Positions 47,818 to 56,226 of a DNA stretch of 64,000 bases are shown here, one piece after another. Position 1 is the stretch's first letter, and every line of letters begins with the position of its first letter. This DNA is from Psychrobacter sp. UBA3480. GTDB lineage: Bacteria; Pseudomonadota; Gammaproteobacteria; Pseudomonadales; Moraxellaceae. The notes under the pieces were generated by a model. It saw only the letters and a program-made list of their open reading frames with translations. It was not told the DNA's origin and did not search any database. The DNA lies in NCBI RefSeq assembly GCF_002377945.1, contig NZ_DFQV01000033.1, positions 124,001 through 188,000 of the forward strand, in the 5' to 3' direction. The position numbers and the translations under genes are program-made.

Positions 47818-48828
47818 ATGACCACGTCCGCTCAAGATAACAATGCTATGTCAAGTCATGAGTATTCTTATGATACCACTGCATTGCCACATCAGCTGTT
47901 TGAGGGTACGACATGGCACAGTCGGCTGCTACCTAGTGTGAATAAATTCGTTTACCCTTATCGCTATTGGGGCGTCAATATTAGCGCGCTTGCGAAAGGA
48001 CAAGAACTTCCTGAAATTAGTACGGCAGCATTTGATGAGAGTAAGTTTTTAGAAAAATTACCATTACGTAAAGTATTGCCGAAAAAGCTACTAGCAAAAG
48101 GTCTGCCTCTATTTTCAGCAAAGAAAAAGGCGCTACAACGATTCTGTGCTGATGATTATTTACAGCATACTGACCTACAGAGTGCCAATAGCCTAAGTAA
48201 CGATGAAAAACATGATAGTAACGGACAGTCTATTGCAGCACTAGAAAAACGTCTAAGCCGAGCATTCGAGAAATATGCGGGGAGCGCACCTGAAGGCGAT
48301 ATGTTGGGATTGCTTGTCTGCCGTAATGCTGGCATGTACTTTAGCCCAGTTAATTTTTACTTGGGGTTTGATGCGCAGCAAACGCCAACTCATCTATTGG
48401 CTGAAGTGTCTAATACGCCATGGGACAAGCGTCATTACTATGGGTTTTTGTTAGAAGGAGAAGATACTGAGTTCTGTCATGATAAGGATTTTCACGTATC
48501 ACCTTTTAACCCTATCGATCAGCTGTACCGCTGGCAGGTCACAGTAAAAGGTACTAAAACGGATGAGCTACCTAATACTGGCTTACAAGTGCGTATTGCT
48601 ATCAATATCAGCGATGAGCGCGGTGAAGTGCTAAAAACTGGTATAAAGATATCAGGGGTGCCGATGACAGAAGAGGCTGTTCGTCATAGCTTACGAAAAA
48701 ACCCTCTGATGAATATGACGTCCTTAACCCGTATTTATTGGCACGCGCTTAAGCTCTATGCGATTAAAAAGGTGCCGTATATCAACTACGATGAAAAATT
48801 GGCCGATAGTCAACAGAAAGGCGGCTAG
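47818..48828 (+). CDS. DUF1365 family protein
   Basis: 336 residues. Family landmarks are WHSRLLPSVNKFVYPYRY at the N-terminus, GMYFSPVNFYLGFD, LAEVSNTPWDKRHYY and FHVSPFNPIDQLYRW. A variable insert (about 90-160) carries Lys/Ser/Asn-rich sequence. No signal peptide. Role unknown; it always travels with the neighbouring FAD enzyme and Cfa-like protein, so a part in acyl-chain modification is likely. Starts 84 bp after the preceding gene. Confidence 0.88.
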   Translation: MTTSAQDNNAMSSHEYSYDTTALPHQLFEGTTWHSRLLPSVNKFVYPYRYWGVNISALAKGQELPEISTAAFDESKFLEKLPLRKVLPKKLLAKGLPLFSAKKKALQRFCADDYLQHTDLQSANSLSNDEKHDSNGQSIAALEKRLSRAFEKYAGSAPEGDMLGLLVCRNAGMYFSPVNFYLGFDAQQTPTHLLAEVSNTPWDKRHYYGFLLEGEDTEFCHDKDFHVSPFNPIDQLYRWQVTVKGTKTDELPNTGLQVRIAINISDERGEVLKTGIKISGVPMTEEAVRHSLRKNPLMNMTSLTRIYWHALKLYAIKKVPYINYDEKLADSQQKGG

Positions 48829-48948
48829 CAGTAAAGTAATATTCAAAAAGATACCCTGTAGTTTTAGCAATTTTCAAATATCAACAATCCAAAAATCTCG
48901 TCAATGTAATACTAAAAAATAAAGCATTTAAACAAGGATAAATACACG

Positions 48949-50400
48949 ATGCCAGCACGACCGACCGATCGAGCACCAGTCACAAAACTAGAAAAGTTAA
49001 CTGCTCGTGTGAGCAAAGTAGTTAATGAAAGCGCTGTACTACAGCCAGTCAGCAATAGTGTGAATCATTTAGCGAGAAAGCTTATCTTTCGTGCGTTACA
49101 ACACGTTCAGTTTGGTAGCCTCACGCTGATTGAGACATTCGATGAGCAGGAACCTAAGACAAGTAGCTTTGGCAAAGTAGCTACTAATGACGCTAGTAGC
49201 TCGGCGGTTGGTCGCCATTCGCTACATGTGACGTTAGAGATTCATGATCCTGCTGTTTATCGTCAGCTGCTTTTAGGAGGCTCTATCGCGCTAGCAGACA
49301 GTTATATCGATGGTGAATGGGATACGAATGATCTAACAGGTTTGATTCGTTTGGCAGCTCGTAACTTAGCAGTGCTCAATAAACTAGAAAATCGTTTTGC
49401 TGGTATTAGTAAAGCATTTGAAAAAGCGAAGCATCAGCTGCGTAGCAATGACAAATCTGGCTCCAAATCCAATATCCTAGCGCATTATGATTTGGGCAAT
49501 GACATGTATCAGCGATTTTTGGACGATACGATGATGTATTCATCGGCGGTCTATCCTACGCCTGACGTGACGCTCAGTGATGCTCAGCAGCACAAATTAT
49601 CGCTTATATGTCAACGTTTACAGCTTAGTGCTGATGATAATGTGATTGAAATCGGTACAGGATGGGGCGGTTTTGCTATCTTTGCAGCCAAGCATTACGG
49701 CTGCCATGTGACCACCACGACTATCTCTGATGCCCAGTATGATGAAGCGAAGCGACGAGTCGAGGCGGCAGGTCTGTCTGACAAAATCACACTGCTCAAG
49801 CAAGATTACCGCGAGCTGACAGGTCAATATGACAAGCTAGTCAGCATCGAGATGATTGAAGCGGTGGGCCATGAATACTTACCGACTTTCTTTGCCAAGT
49901 GTAATAGCTTGCTCAAGCCGACAGGTCTTATGGTATTACAGGCCATCACTTTTAATGACCAAAATTATCAAGACTATATCGATTCGGTTGATTTTATCCA
50001 AACGCACATTTTCCCAGGTGGTTGTCTGCTCTCAAACCAAGAGCTGACGACCCAATTCACTGAGCAAACCGATATGGTCGTCAAACAATTGCATGATTAT
50101 GGTTTTGATTATGCGTACACGCTGCGTGACTGGCGTGCTGCGTTTATGGCGCAGCGTACAGAGATTCAAGCGCTTGGCTATGACGATGCCTTTATCCGCC
50201 TATGGGAGTTTTACTTTTGCTATTGCGAAGGTGGTTTTTTGGAGCGCACGATCGGTGTGGTACAAGTTACTGCGGTGAAGCCTAATAATATCGATACGCT
50301 ACATTTTTCTGACTTACCATCTGCCGTCTTAAATCATAAAACGGTTTTGAACGATGAGACGTTTAGTGAAGAAGATAGGGCAGACACAGCATCAGTATAA
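48949..50400 (+). CDS. cfa: Cyclopropane-fatty-acyl-phospholipid synthase-like methyltransferase
   Basis: 483 residues. After an N-terminal lipid-binding region (to about 165, including YRQLLLGGSIALADSYIDGE) comes the methyltransferase: HYDLGNDMYQRFLDDTMMYS, SAM site VIEIGTGWGGFAIFAA, SIEMIEAVGHEY and IQTHIFPGGCLLS. Longer than E. coli Cfa (382) at the N-terminus. It methylates unsaturated acyl chains of phospholipids; whether the product is a cyclopropane or a methyl or furan fatty acid cannot be told. Last gene of the four-gene operon. Confidence 0.92.
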   Translation: MPARPTDRAPVTKLEKLTARVSKVVNESAVLQPVSNSVNHLARKLIFRALQHVQFGSLTLIETFDEQEPKTSSFGKVATNDASSSAVGRHSLHVTLEIHDPAVYRQLLLGGSIALADSYIDGEWDTNDLTGLIRLAARNLAVLNKLENRFAGISKAFEKAKHQLRSNDKSGSKSNILAHYDLGNDMYQRFLDDTMMYSSAVYPTPDVTLSDAQQHKLSLICQRLQLSADDNVIEIGTGWGGFAIFAAKHYGCHVTTTTISDAQYDEAKRRVEAAGLSDKITLLKQDYRELTGQYDKLVSIEMIEAVGHEYLPTFFAKCNSLLKPTGLMVLQAITFNDQNYQDYIDSVDFIQTHIFPGGCLLSNQELTTQFTEQTDMVVKQLHDYGFDYAYTLRDWRAAFMAQRTEIQALGYDDAFIRLWEFYFCYCEGGFLERTIGVVQVTAVKPNNIDTLHFSDLPSAVLNHKTVLNDETFSEEDRADTASV

Positions 50401-50435
50401 GTCTGATGATACAGATATGGTTTGTTTACAACTTT

Positions 50436-50474
50436 CATAGGGTCTCATACTGTATGAACAGTTTGAGACCTATG
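50436..50474. terminator. Hairpin between cfa and the MFS gene
   Basis: CATAGGGTCTCA pairs with TGAGACCTATG (one bulge) around a loop; no proper T tract. Possible weak terminator for the convergent pair. Confidence 0.45.
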
Positions 50475-50486
50475 TATTGAAAAGTT

Positions 50487-51659
50487 CTACGATGCTTGCA
50501 TGGCACGCTTATCACGCAGACCTGAATAGCGTGTTACCGCTAACGCCATTAGAGAAATAACAGCGCCGATCCAAGCTGTGTCTTGCAATGACATATTTTC
50601 AACCACGCTACCACCGATGATTGAGCCCAGTGCAATACCGATATTGAATGCAGCAATGTTCAGTCCAGAAGCGACATCGACAGCGTTCGGTGTATATTTT
50701 TCAGCTTGCTTGACCACATAGATTTGTAGGCCTGGTACATTACCAAAGGCGAAAGCACCCCATACCAGAATAGTTAGCACAGCAGCAATCTTGGATTGCA
50801 TAGTAAAGGTGAACAATAAAAGAATGACACTTAAGGCGCTAAATATAATGCTAAGCGCACTAATAGGGCCACGTTTATCTGCAAGTTTTCCGCCCCAAAT
50901 ATTGCCGATCGCAACGGACACGCCATATACGAGCATGATAAGACCAATGGCTGATGGTGCAAATTTGGTCTGCTGCTCTAAGATAGGTGCTAGGTAGGTA
51001 AATGCCGTAAACGTACCGCCATAGCCAAGGATCGTCATTAGATAAACCAGCAGTAATTGTGGTTTTACAATGACTTGTAGTTGCTCTTTGAACGTTGCAG
51101 GGATAGATTTTTTTAGGTTTTTCGGTACCAATATGGCGCTACCAATTAAAGCGATTAAACCCAGTACTGAGACGACTAGAAACGTAGCGCGCCAGCCAAA
51201 ATGCTGTCCAATCCATGTGCCAAGGGGTACGCCAGTGACGAGCGCTACAGTAAGTCCAGTAAACATAATGGCAATTGCGCTAGCTTCTTTTTCTTTACTG
51301 ACAAGGCTAGTAGCAATCATGGAACCAATAGAGAAAAACACACCATGCGCCAGACCGGTCAAGATACGGGCAAGTATTAAGGTTTCATAACTGGGTGCTT
51401 GCCAAGCCAATAAGTTGCCCATGACAAACAGACCCATTAGGCTCATCAGTACTATTTTACGATTCCAGCGGCCAGTGAGTGCGGTAAGTATAGGGGCACC
51501 GATGGCAACGCCGACAGCATATAGGCTGACGAGCAACCCTGCTGAAGGTAAGCTCACGCCTAGATCTGCGGCAATAGTTGGTACCAATCCAACGATGACA
51601 AATTCGGTTGTCCCAATTGCAAATGCGCTTAGAGTAAGCGCCCATAAAGCGAGTGGCAT
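50487..51659 (-). CDS. MFS transporter (AraJ/YdhP-like, DHA1)
   Basis: 390 residues, 12 predicted membrane segments. The N-terminus LWALTLSAFAIGTTEFVIVG and LTGRWNRKIVLM (loop 2-3) are typical of the sugar-efflux/AraJ branch; GTWIGQHFGWRATF follows. Substrate unknown. It is divergent from a LysR gene with a 105-bp gap that holds a promoter and palindrome, the standard arrangement of a regulated efflux pump. Confidence 0.9.
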   Translation of the reverse strand: MPLALWALTLSAFAIGTTEFVIVGLVPTIAADLGVSLPSAGLLVSLYAVGVAIGAPILTALTGRWNRKIVLMSLMGLFVMGNLLAWQAPSYETLILARILTGLAHGVFFSIGSMIATSLVSKEKEASAIAIMFTGLTVALVTGVPLGTWIGQHFGWRATFLVVSVLGLIALIGSAILVPKNLKKSIPATFKEQLQVIVKPQLLLVYLMTILGYGGTFTAFTYLAPILEQQTKFAPSAIGLIMLVYGVSVAIGNIWGGKLADKRGPISALSIIFSALSVILLLFTFTMQSKIAAVLTILVWGAFAFGNVPGLQIYVVKQAEKYTPNAVDVASGLNIAAFNIGIALGSIIGGSVVENMSLQDTAWIGAVISLMALAVTRYSGLRDKRAMQAS

Positions 51660-51720
51660 AACGACATCCTAATAATTAAATGATGCGCGTAGTTTGACCG
51701 ATTTATAGTTTGCAAAAAAC

Positions 51721-51748
51721 AGCATAAATGACAAAATACCTTTGTCAA
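51721..51748 (-). promoter_or_regulatory. MFS gene promoter with overlapping LysR-type palindrome
   Basis: Minus strand: TTGACA (complement 51743-51748), 16-bp spacer, TATGCT (complement 51721-51726). The palindrome TGACAAA-ATACC-TTTGTCA (51729-51747) overlaps the -35 and spacer; it has the size of a LysR box and is likely bound by the divergent regulator. Confidence 0.6.
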
Positions 51749-51764
51749 TTTTGTAAAGGTAATC

Positions 51765-52655
51765 ATGATGATGGGACATGCTAAAACAGAAGACATAGAG
51801 ATATTTTTGACGGTAGTAGACACGGGCAGCTTTACTGGCGCTGCCAACTTACTGAATCAGCAGGTTGCCAAAGTATCTCGTGCGGTGTCCAGAATCGAAG
51901 ATACGCTGCAATGCACGCTATTGAATAGAACGACACGGCGCTTGGAGCTGACGGAGGAAGGGCATGTCTTTATAAGATATGCGCGTGAGAGTTTAAATAC
52001 GTTATATACCGGTGAAGAGGCGATTAAGCTGTTAAAACAAGCGCCGAGTGGGCATCTACGAATTGACGCCGCGAGCCCGTTTGTCTTTCATCAATTGACG
52101 CCTTTGGTTGGTGATTTTGTGGCGCAATATCCACACATTACTCTCGACCTTACCTCGCATGACAATATCATCGATTTGCTTGAGCACAAGACAGATCTGG
52201 CTATCAGAATTGGCGACTTAAAAGACTCAAATCTGCATGCACGTTTATTAGGTAAAAGTAAGCTGCGGCTAGTAGCCAGTCCTGAATACTTATACCAGCA
52301 TAATGAAGTAGCTCATATTGATGATTTAAGCACTCACAAATTGATTGGCTTTAATGATGCATCAAAACTAAATAGCTGGCCACTAAAAACTCCAGTTAAA
52401 CTGAATTTCCACATGACAGCCAGTAGCGGCGAGACCTTACGTCAGCTATGTTTAAATCACCAAGGGATCGCTTTATTGTCACATTTTATGATTGGTGAAG
52501 ATTTGGAATCTGGCAGATTGGTTGAGGTGTTACCTGAGGCGATAGTCAGACCAAACAATCGTGAAGCCATACAGGCGGTATATTACAAAAACAGTGCCGT
52601 ATCTTCGCGTATTCTGGCATTTTTAGACTTTATCCAACCACGACTAACACTATAA
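51765..52655 (+). CDS. LysR-family transcriptional regulator
   Basis: 296 residues. The N-terminal LysR HTH reads FLTVVDTGSFTGAANLL, VSRAVSRIEDTLQCTLLNRT, RRLELTEEG; the rest is the periplasmic-binding-like effector domain (LRIDAASPFVFHQLTPLVG). Three ATGs lie in a row at 51765, 51768 and 51771; AAGG fits the first or second. Likely controls the divergent MFS gene. Confidence 0.93.
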   Translation: MMMGHAKTEDIEIFLTVVDTGSFTGAANLLNQQVAKVSRAVSRIEDTLQCTLLNRTTRRLELTEEGHVFIRYARESLNTLYTGEEAIKLLKQAPSGHLRIDAASPFVFHQLTPLVGDFVAQYPHITLDLTSHDNIIDLLEHKTDLAIRIGDLKDSNLHARLLGKSKLRLVASPEYLYQHNEVAHIDDLSTHKLIGFNDASKLNSWPLKTPVKLNFHMTASSGETLRQLCLNHQGIALLSHFMIGEDLESGRLVEVLPEAIVRPNNREAIQAVYYKNSAVSSRILAFLDFIQPRLTL

Positions 52656-52694
52656 ATTTTATCCGTTTTTATTCATTTTATAAGAGGTAATATC

Positions 52695-53105
52695 ATGGGT
52701 TACGTTTTTATTTATCTCGCTGCTGTGGTTATCTTTTTGGGTGTCGATGCTGTATGGCTGACGACCATGAAAGGCGCTTTTTATGAGTCGCGTATCGGGC
52801 ATCTATTGGCTGATGAGCCAAACATGATGGCCGCTGGCGTGTTTTATATGTTTTATATATTGGCACTTTGTATTTTGGTTCTATATCCGCAAATTAAAGC
52901 TGGCGCATCCGTTGGTCATATCTTCTTACTCGGCGGGCTGATTGGCTTGATGGCTTATGGCACATATGACTTTACCAATTTGGCACTGTATAAGGGCTTT
53001 ACGTTAGATACGGCGTTGGTTGACTTTGTATGGGGTGGTATTTTGACCGGTTCGGTTAGCGCCATAGTGGCGTGGCTTGCGTATCGCTTTCACTGGTTGA
53101 GCTAG
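52695..53105 (+). CDS. DUF2177 family membrane protein
   Basis: 136 residues with four membrane segments (about 3-20, 46-64, 72-92, 108-132). Family landmarks: DAVWLTTMKGAFYESRIGHLL, GLMAYGTYDFTNLAL and DFVWGGILTGSVSA. Role unknown. DUF2177 genes often accompany the SDR/FAD/DUF1365/Cfa set found just upstream; here the MFS-LysR pair separates them. AAGAGG is upstream of the ATG. Confidence 0.85.
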   Translation: MGYVFIYLAAVVIFLGVDAVWLTTMKGAFYESRIGHLLADEPNMMAAGVFYMFYILALCILVLYPQIKAGASVGHIFLLGGLIGLMAYGTYDFTNLALYKGFTLDTALVDFVWGGILTGSVSAIVAWLAYRFHWLS

Positions 53106-53256
53106 CGCCTATATCTTGGCTTATTTAATACTGTTTAAATAGCCGCAATTTACATAATTTAGACTGTCTAATGACAGAGGGCCGTTTGTGCTATACGGCG
53201 ACCTGCTGTATAAATGGTAGACATAATAAATAAGTGTCAAACCATTAAGGAATATT

Positions 53257-53817
53257 ATGCCGCAATACAATACCAGCTCCACTGCCAAAAAAGCCCCATT
53301 AAACCACGAGCTATATATGTCAGTACTTATGACGCCCGATATGGCGAATTTCATTGGCAATGTGCATGGTGGGGATTTGCTCAAGATGCTTGATCAGGTC
53401 GCTTATGCCTGTGCCAGTCGCTATAGTGGTAATTATGTGGTGACACTGTCTGTCGATCAGGTGATGTTCCGTGAGCCGATATATGTGGGCGAGTTGGTTA
53501 CTTTTGCAGCCAGTGTCAATTATGTTGGCAACACTTCAATGGAAGTAGGTATTCGCGTCGAAGCAGAAGATGTGCGTGGTCGTACCGTACGTCATACCAA
53601 CAGCTGTTACTTTACGATGGTGGCTATTGATGACAATGGTAAACCGACATCCGCACCACCACTCGATATCAAAAACAAGATGCAGCAGTGTCGAGCTGAT
53701 GCAGCTAAAGAGCGAAAGAAGCTGCGTATGGAAAGCTCGCATCGTCCTAGTTGCGACTTCGAAGAGATTAACAAGCAGTTTGGCGAGAACGAAGAAAATG
53801 CTGAGGTAGAAAAATAG
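53257..53817 (+). CDS. Acyl-CoA thioesterase (hotdog fold, YciA-like)
   Basis: 186 residues. The hotdog domain covers about 15-135: LMTPDMANFIGNVHGGDLLKM (catalytic Asn/His/Gly-Gly-Asp region), VTLSVDQVMFREPIYVGELV and MEVGIRVEAEDVRGRTVRHT. A charged C-terminal tail of 50 residues is extra. Hydrolyses acyl-CoA in the cytosol; chain preference unknown. AAGGAAT precedes the ATG. Confidence 0.92.
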   Translation: MPQYNTSSTAKKAPLNHELYMSVLMTPDMANFIGNVHGGDLLKMLDQVAYACASRYSGNYVVTLSVDQVMFREPIYVGELVTFAASVNYVGNTSMEVGIRVEAEDVRGRTVRHTNSCYFTMVAIDDNGKPTSAPPLDIKNKMQQCRADAAKERKKLRMESSHRPSCDFEEINKQFGENEENAEVEK

Positions 53818-53819
53818 CC

Positions 53820-53871
53820 TAAGTTATTCAAAGCTATCTAAAGTTATTTAAAGCTATCTAAAGTTATTTAG
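53820..53871 (+). repeat. 20-bp tandem repeat, 2.6 copies
   Basis: Unit AAAGTTATTTAAAGCTATCT, first copy with two changes, third copy truncated. Lies just after the thioesterase stop codon; no coding or regulatory meaning is apparent. Confidence 0.85.
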
Positions 53872-54014
53872 TTTTATTGAATTAATAATTCATACAACGA
53901 CTCACTAAAAAGACACTGAGATTGTAGAGCGCTTATTTTAAGCTGATGTATGTTTCAAGCCATTTATCTACGGCAAAAATTCTACTATCAATACGTTATT
54001 TCAGTGAGTCTAGC

Positions 54015-55103
54015 ATGAGTCTAAAGCCATCTATTGCTAATCCCCAGCGCCATTTACCAGCCTCTCCTAAAGCGCAAACACCTCGCGCGCGTGGGGCAGG
54101 TAATCCTAAAATTCTAAACGACCCTGAACTAAAACATACCCTTAATCAAAGCCCCGAAACCAATGATGAGCATTCAGGATCACTGATCACTGTGTTAATT
54201 GCAGTTGGGGCCAATCTGGTTATTGCAATCGCAAAAACTGTTGCCGCCTTTATGACAGGCTCAGCCTCTATGATTGCCGAGGCAGCTCACTCATGGGCAG
54301 ATGCTGGCAATGGTACATTGCTCATCGTCGCAGAAAAAAAATCTATCAAACCTGCTGATAAAAGCCATCCACTAGGCTACGGCAAAGAGTCTTATGTTTG
54401 GTCGATGATTGCTGCTTTTGGTGTCTTTACAGCAGGTTCGATTGTCTCTATCTATACGGGTATTAAAGAATGGAACGCTACTGAGTCTGAGGCTAATTAC
54501 ACGATTGGCTTTATCGTATTGGCAGTGGCGTTTGTGCTCGAAGGGATCTCATTGGTTCAGGCATACAGACAAAGTAAAAAGCATGGTGAAGCGCTCGATA
54601 TAAGTGCACTTGGCTATGTCGTAGATACGTCTAACCCAACGTTGCGCGGTGTGTTCTTTGAAGACTTAGCAGCGGTTATCGGTTTGGTGATTGCCGCTGC
54701 TGCTATGGGTATGCACGCTTATACGGGCGAACCATATTGGGATGCATTAGGGTCTATCATCGTCGGTCTACTATTGGGCGTCGTCGCCATATTCTTAATC
54801 AGTCGAAACCGAGATTTCTTGGTCGGGCATAGAGTCACTGACCGTATGCACGAATATGTTTTAAGCGAGCTGCTAAATCATCCAGATATCGATAGTGTGT
54901 CCTACCTGCACCTAGAGTGGGTCGGCCCAAAAAAGATATTTATGGTGGCGGCAGTAGATATCGCCGGCAATCAAAAAGAAGAGCATATCGCTCGGAAATT
55001 TGAAGAGATTGAAAATCTATTCAGAGGTAACCCAGTCTTTCAAGAGGCTATCTTGACGCTGTCAGAACCTAATGCTGAGCTGCTAAGTTTAGAGAATATT
55101 TAA
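54015..55103 (+). CDS. Cation diffusion facilitator family transporter
   Basis: 362 residues from 54015. A polar tail of about 60 residues precedes six membrane segments. CDF landmarks: GSASMIAEAAHSWADAGNG (metal-site region of TM2), HPLGYGKESYVWSMIAA and FFEDLAAVIGLVIAAAAMGMH. The C-terminal cytoplasmic domain covers about 285-362. Exports divalent metal such as Zn, Fe or Mn; specificity not resolved. An in-frame ATG at 53946 would add 23 residues with no ribosome site. Confidence 0.9.
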   Translation: MSLKPSIANPQRHLPASPKAQTPRARGAGNPKILNDPELKHTLNQSPETNDEHSGSLITVLIAVGANLVIAIAKTVAAFMTGSASMIAEAAHSWADAGNGTLLIVAEKKSIKPADKSHPLGYGKESYVWSMIAAFGVFTAGSIVSIYTGIKEWNATESEANYTIGFIVLAVAFVLEGISLVQAYRQSKKHGEALDISALGYVVDTSNPTLRGVFFEDLAAVIGLVIAAAAMGMHAYTGEPYWDALGSIIVGLLLGVVAIFLISRNRDFLVGHRVTDRMHEYVLSELLNHPDIDSVSYLHLEWVGPKKIFMVAAVDIAGNQKEEHIARKFEEIENLFRGNPVFQEAILTLSEPNAELLSLENI

Positions 55104-55190
55104 TCTGGGGGTTTGATGGATTGAATGTGTAATATGTAGATCTTATCGAATGCTTTTAAGTACACTTTCTAAATTCAAAAATACAGACAC

Positions 55191-55222
55191 AAAAAAGCCG
55201 TCAACTATGACGGCTCTTTTTA
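55191..55222. terminator. Terminator between the CDF transporter and dps
   Basis: AAAAGCCGTCA pairs with TGACGGCTCTTTT around a 4-nt loop; shared by convergent genes. Confidence 0.85.
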
Positions 55223-55260
55223 TAACTCTAGTGCTTAGTGACTAGTCAAATTGAATGCTA

Positions 55261-55743
55261 TTATTTCTTCGGTGCGTTTGCGCCGATGAACCATGCATCT
55301 TTATCAACGATACGGCTAGCTTCTGTAAATAAGTCAGCGGTGTCTTCATCACCTGCGTCGCCAGCAGCAGCAATCGCTTCACGCAATGTCTCTGCGACTT
55401 TCTTATAGCGGCTGGTTAACTCACGAACATGCTGATCTACTTCAGTGATGTCAGTTGGGTAGTCATCTAGGATAGACTCTTTTACTACGCGACTTGCCAA
55501 ACCGTTTGGTTGGCCTCCTAGGATCACAATACGCTCTGCGATAGTATCTGATACTTCAAGGATGCGATCTGATGTTTCATCTAATAACTGATGCACACCG
55601 ATGAAGCCAGTGCCTTGTAGATTCCAATGGCACTGTTTGCCATCTAAGGTTAAATCAATAACATTTGCTAGGTTAGCGTTTAGCAAATCAATCATTTTTT
55701 TCGCAGTTTCGTCTGAAATACCACTTGCGTAACGTTCTCTCAT
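55261..55743 (-). CDS. dps: DNA-protection ferritin-like protein Dps
   Basis: 160 residues, four-helix ferritin-like. Dps ferroxidase site: KQCHWNLQGTGFIGVHQLLD, then DETSDRILEVSDTIAERI. It stores iron, consumes hydrogen peroxide and can coat DNA. No lysine-rich N-terminal tail of the E. coli type is present (starts MRERYASG), so DNA binding may differ. GGAG lies 6 nt before the ATG. Confidence 0.94.
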   Translation of the reverse strand: MRERYASGISDETAKKMIDLLNANLANVIDLTLDGKQCHWNLQGTGFIGVHQLLDETSDRILEVSDTIAERIVILGGQPNGLASRVVKESILDDYPTDITEVDQHVRELTSRYKKVAETLREAIAAAGDAGDEDTADLFTEASRIVDKDAWFIGANAPKK

Positions 55744-55770
55744 ATTTTACTCCGTCATTTATTTAAAATT

Positions 55771-55799
55771 ATTATATTGAATGAAAGTTCAATGTATTT
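55771..55799 (-). promoter_or_regulatory. Candidate dps promoter with palindromic spacer
   Basis: TATAAT (complement 55771-55776) with a poor -35 17 bp away. The spacer region is the palindrome ATTGAA-CTTTCA-TTCAAT (55776-55793), a likely site for an activator or repressor. Confidence 0.45.
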
Positions 55800-56226
55800 T
55801 TATTGGTCTTCTATTCGATGACAATCAAGTTAAAGCTAATGATACGAATTGCTATAAAGCTATCCATTCATTAGTACTGATCACTAGTACTTGAAAGTCA
55901 TCAACTTGTTAATTCAAGAACGATAATAGCAGCTTAACTCAGTGTTGGAACCCTTGAGTGTTAGGCTTTGTTAGGTGGTCGTGTAACGAGTTTGTTAACC
56001 GTGAAAAGCTTTGTAAATTTATCGAATACTGTGTGCGTTTTTTATAACGATGTAAGTTTTATCCGCTAATATTAATCATTAACTTTTAATAAACCGTACA
56101 TTTATGTACTCATTTTTTTAGGCAGCCAGACAGCGTTTTGACTATAGGATAAGACTCCTTATTCTCCTTTAAAAACCGCTGCTCAGACCCCATATTGTTA
56201 TAAACCTTAAGAAGAAGAAAGCCATT
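55800..56226. other. Region upstream of uvrB
   Basis: AT-rich. Contains the palindrome GTACAT-TT-ATGTAC at 56096-56109, about 120 bp before uvrB. No LexA-type CTGT-N8-ACAG box was seen. No gene or RNA recognised. Confidence 0.4.
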
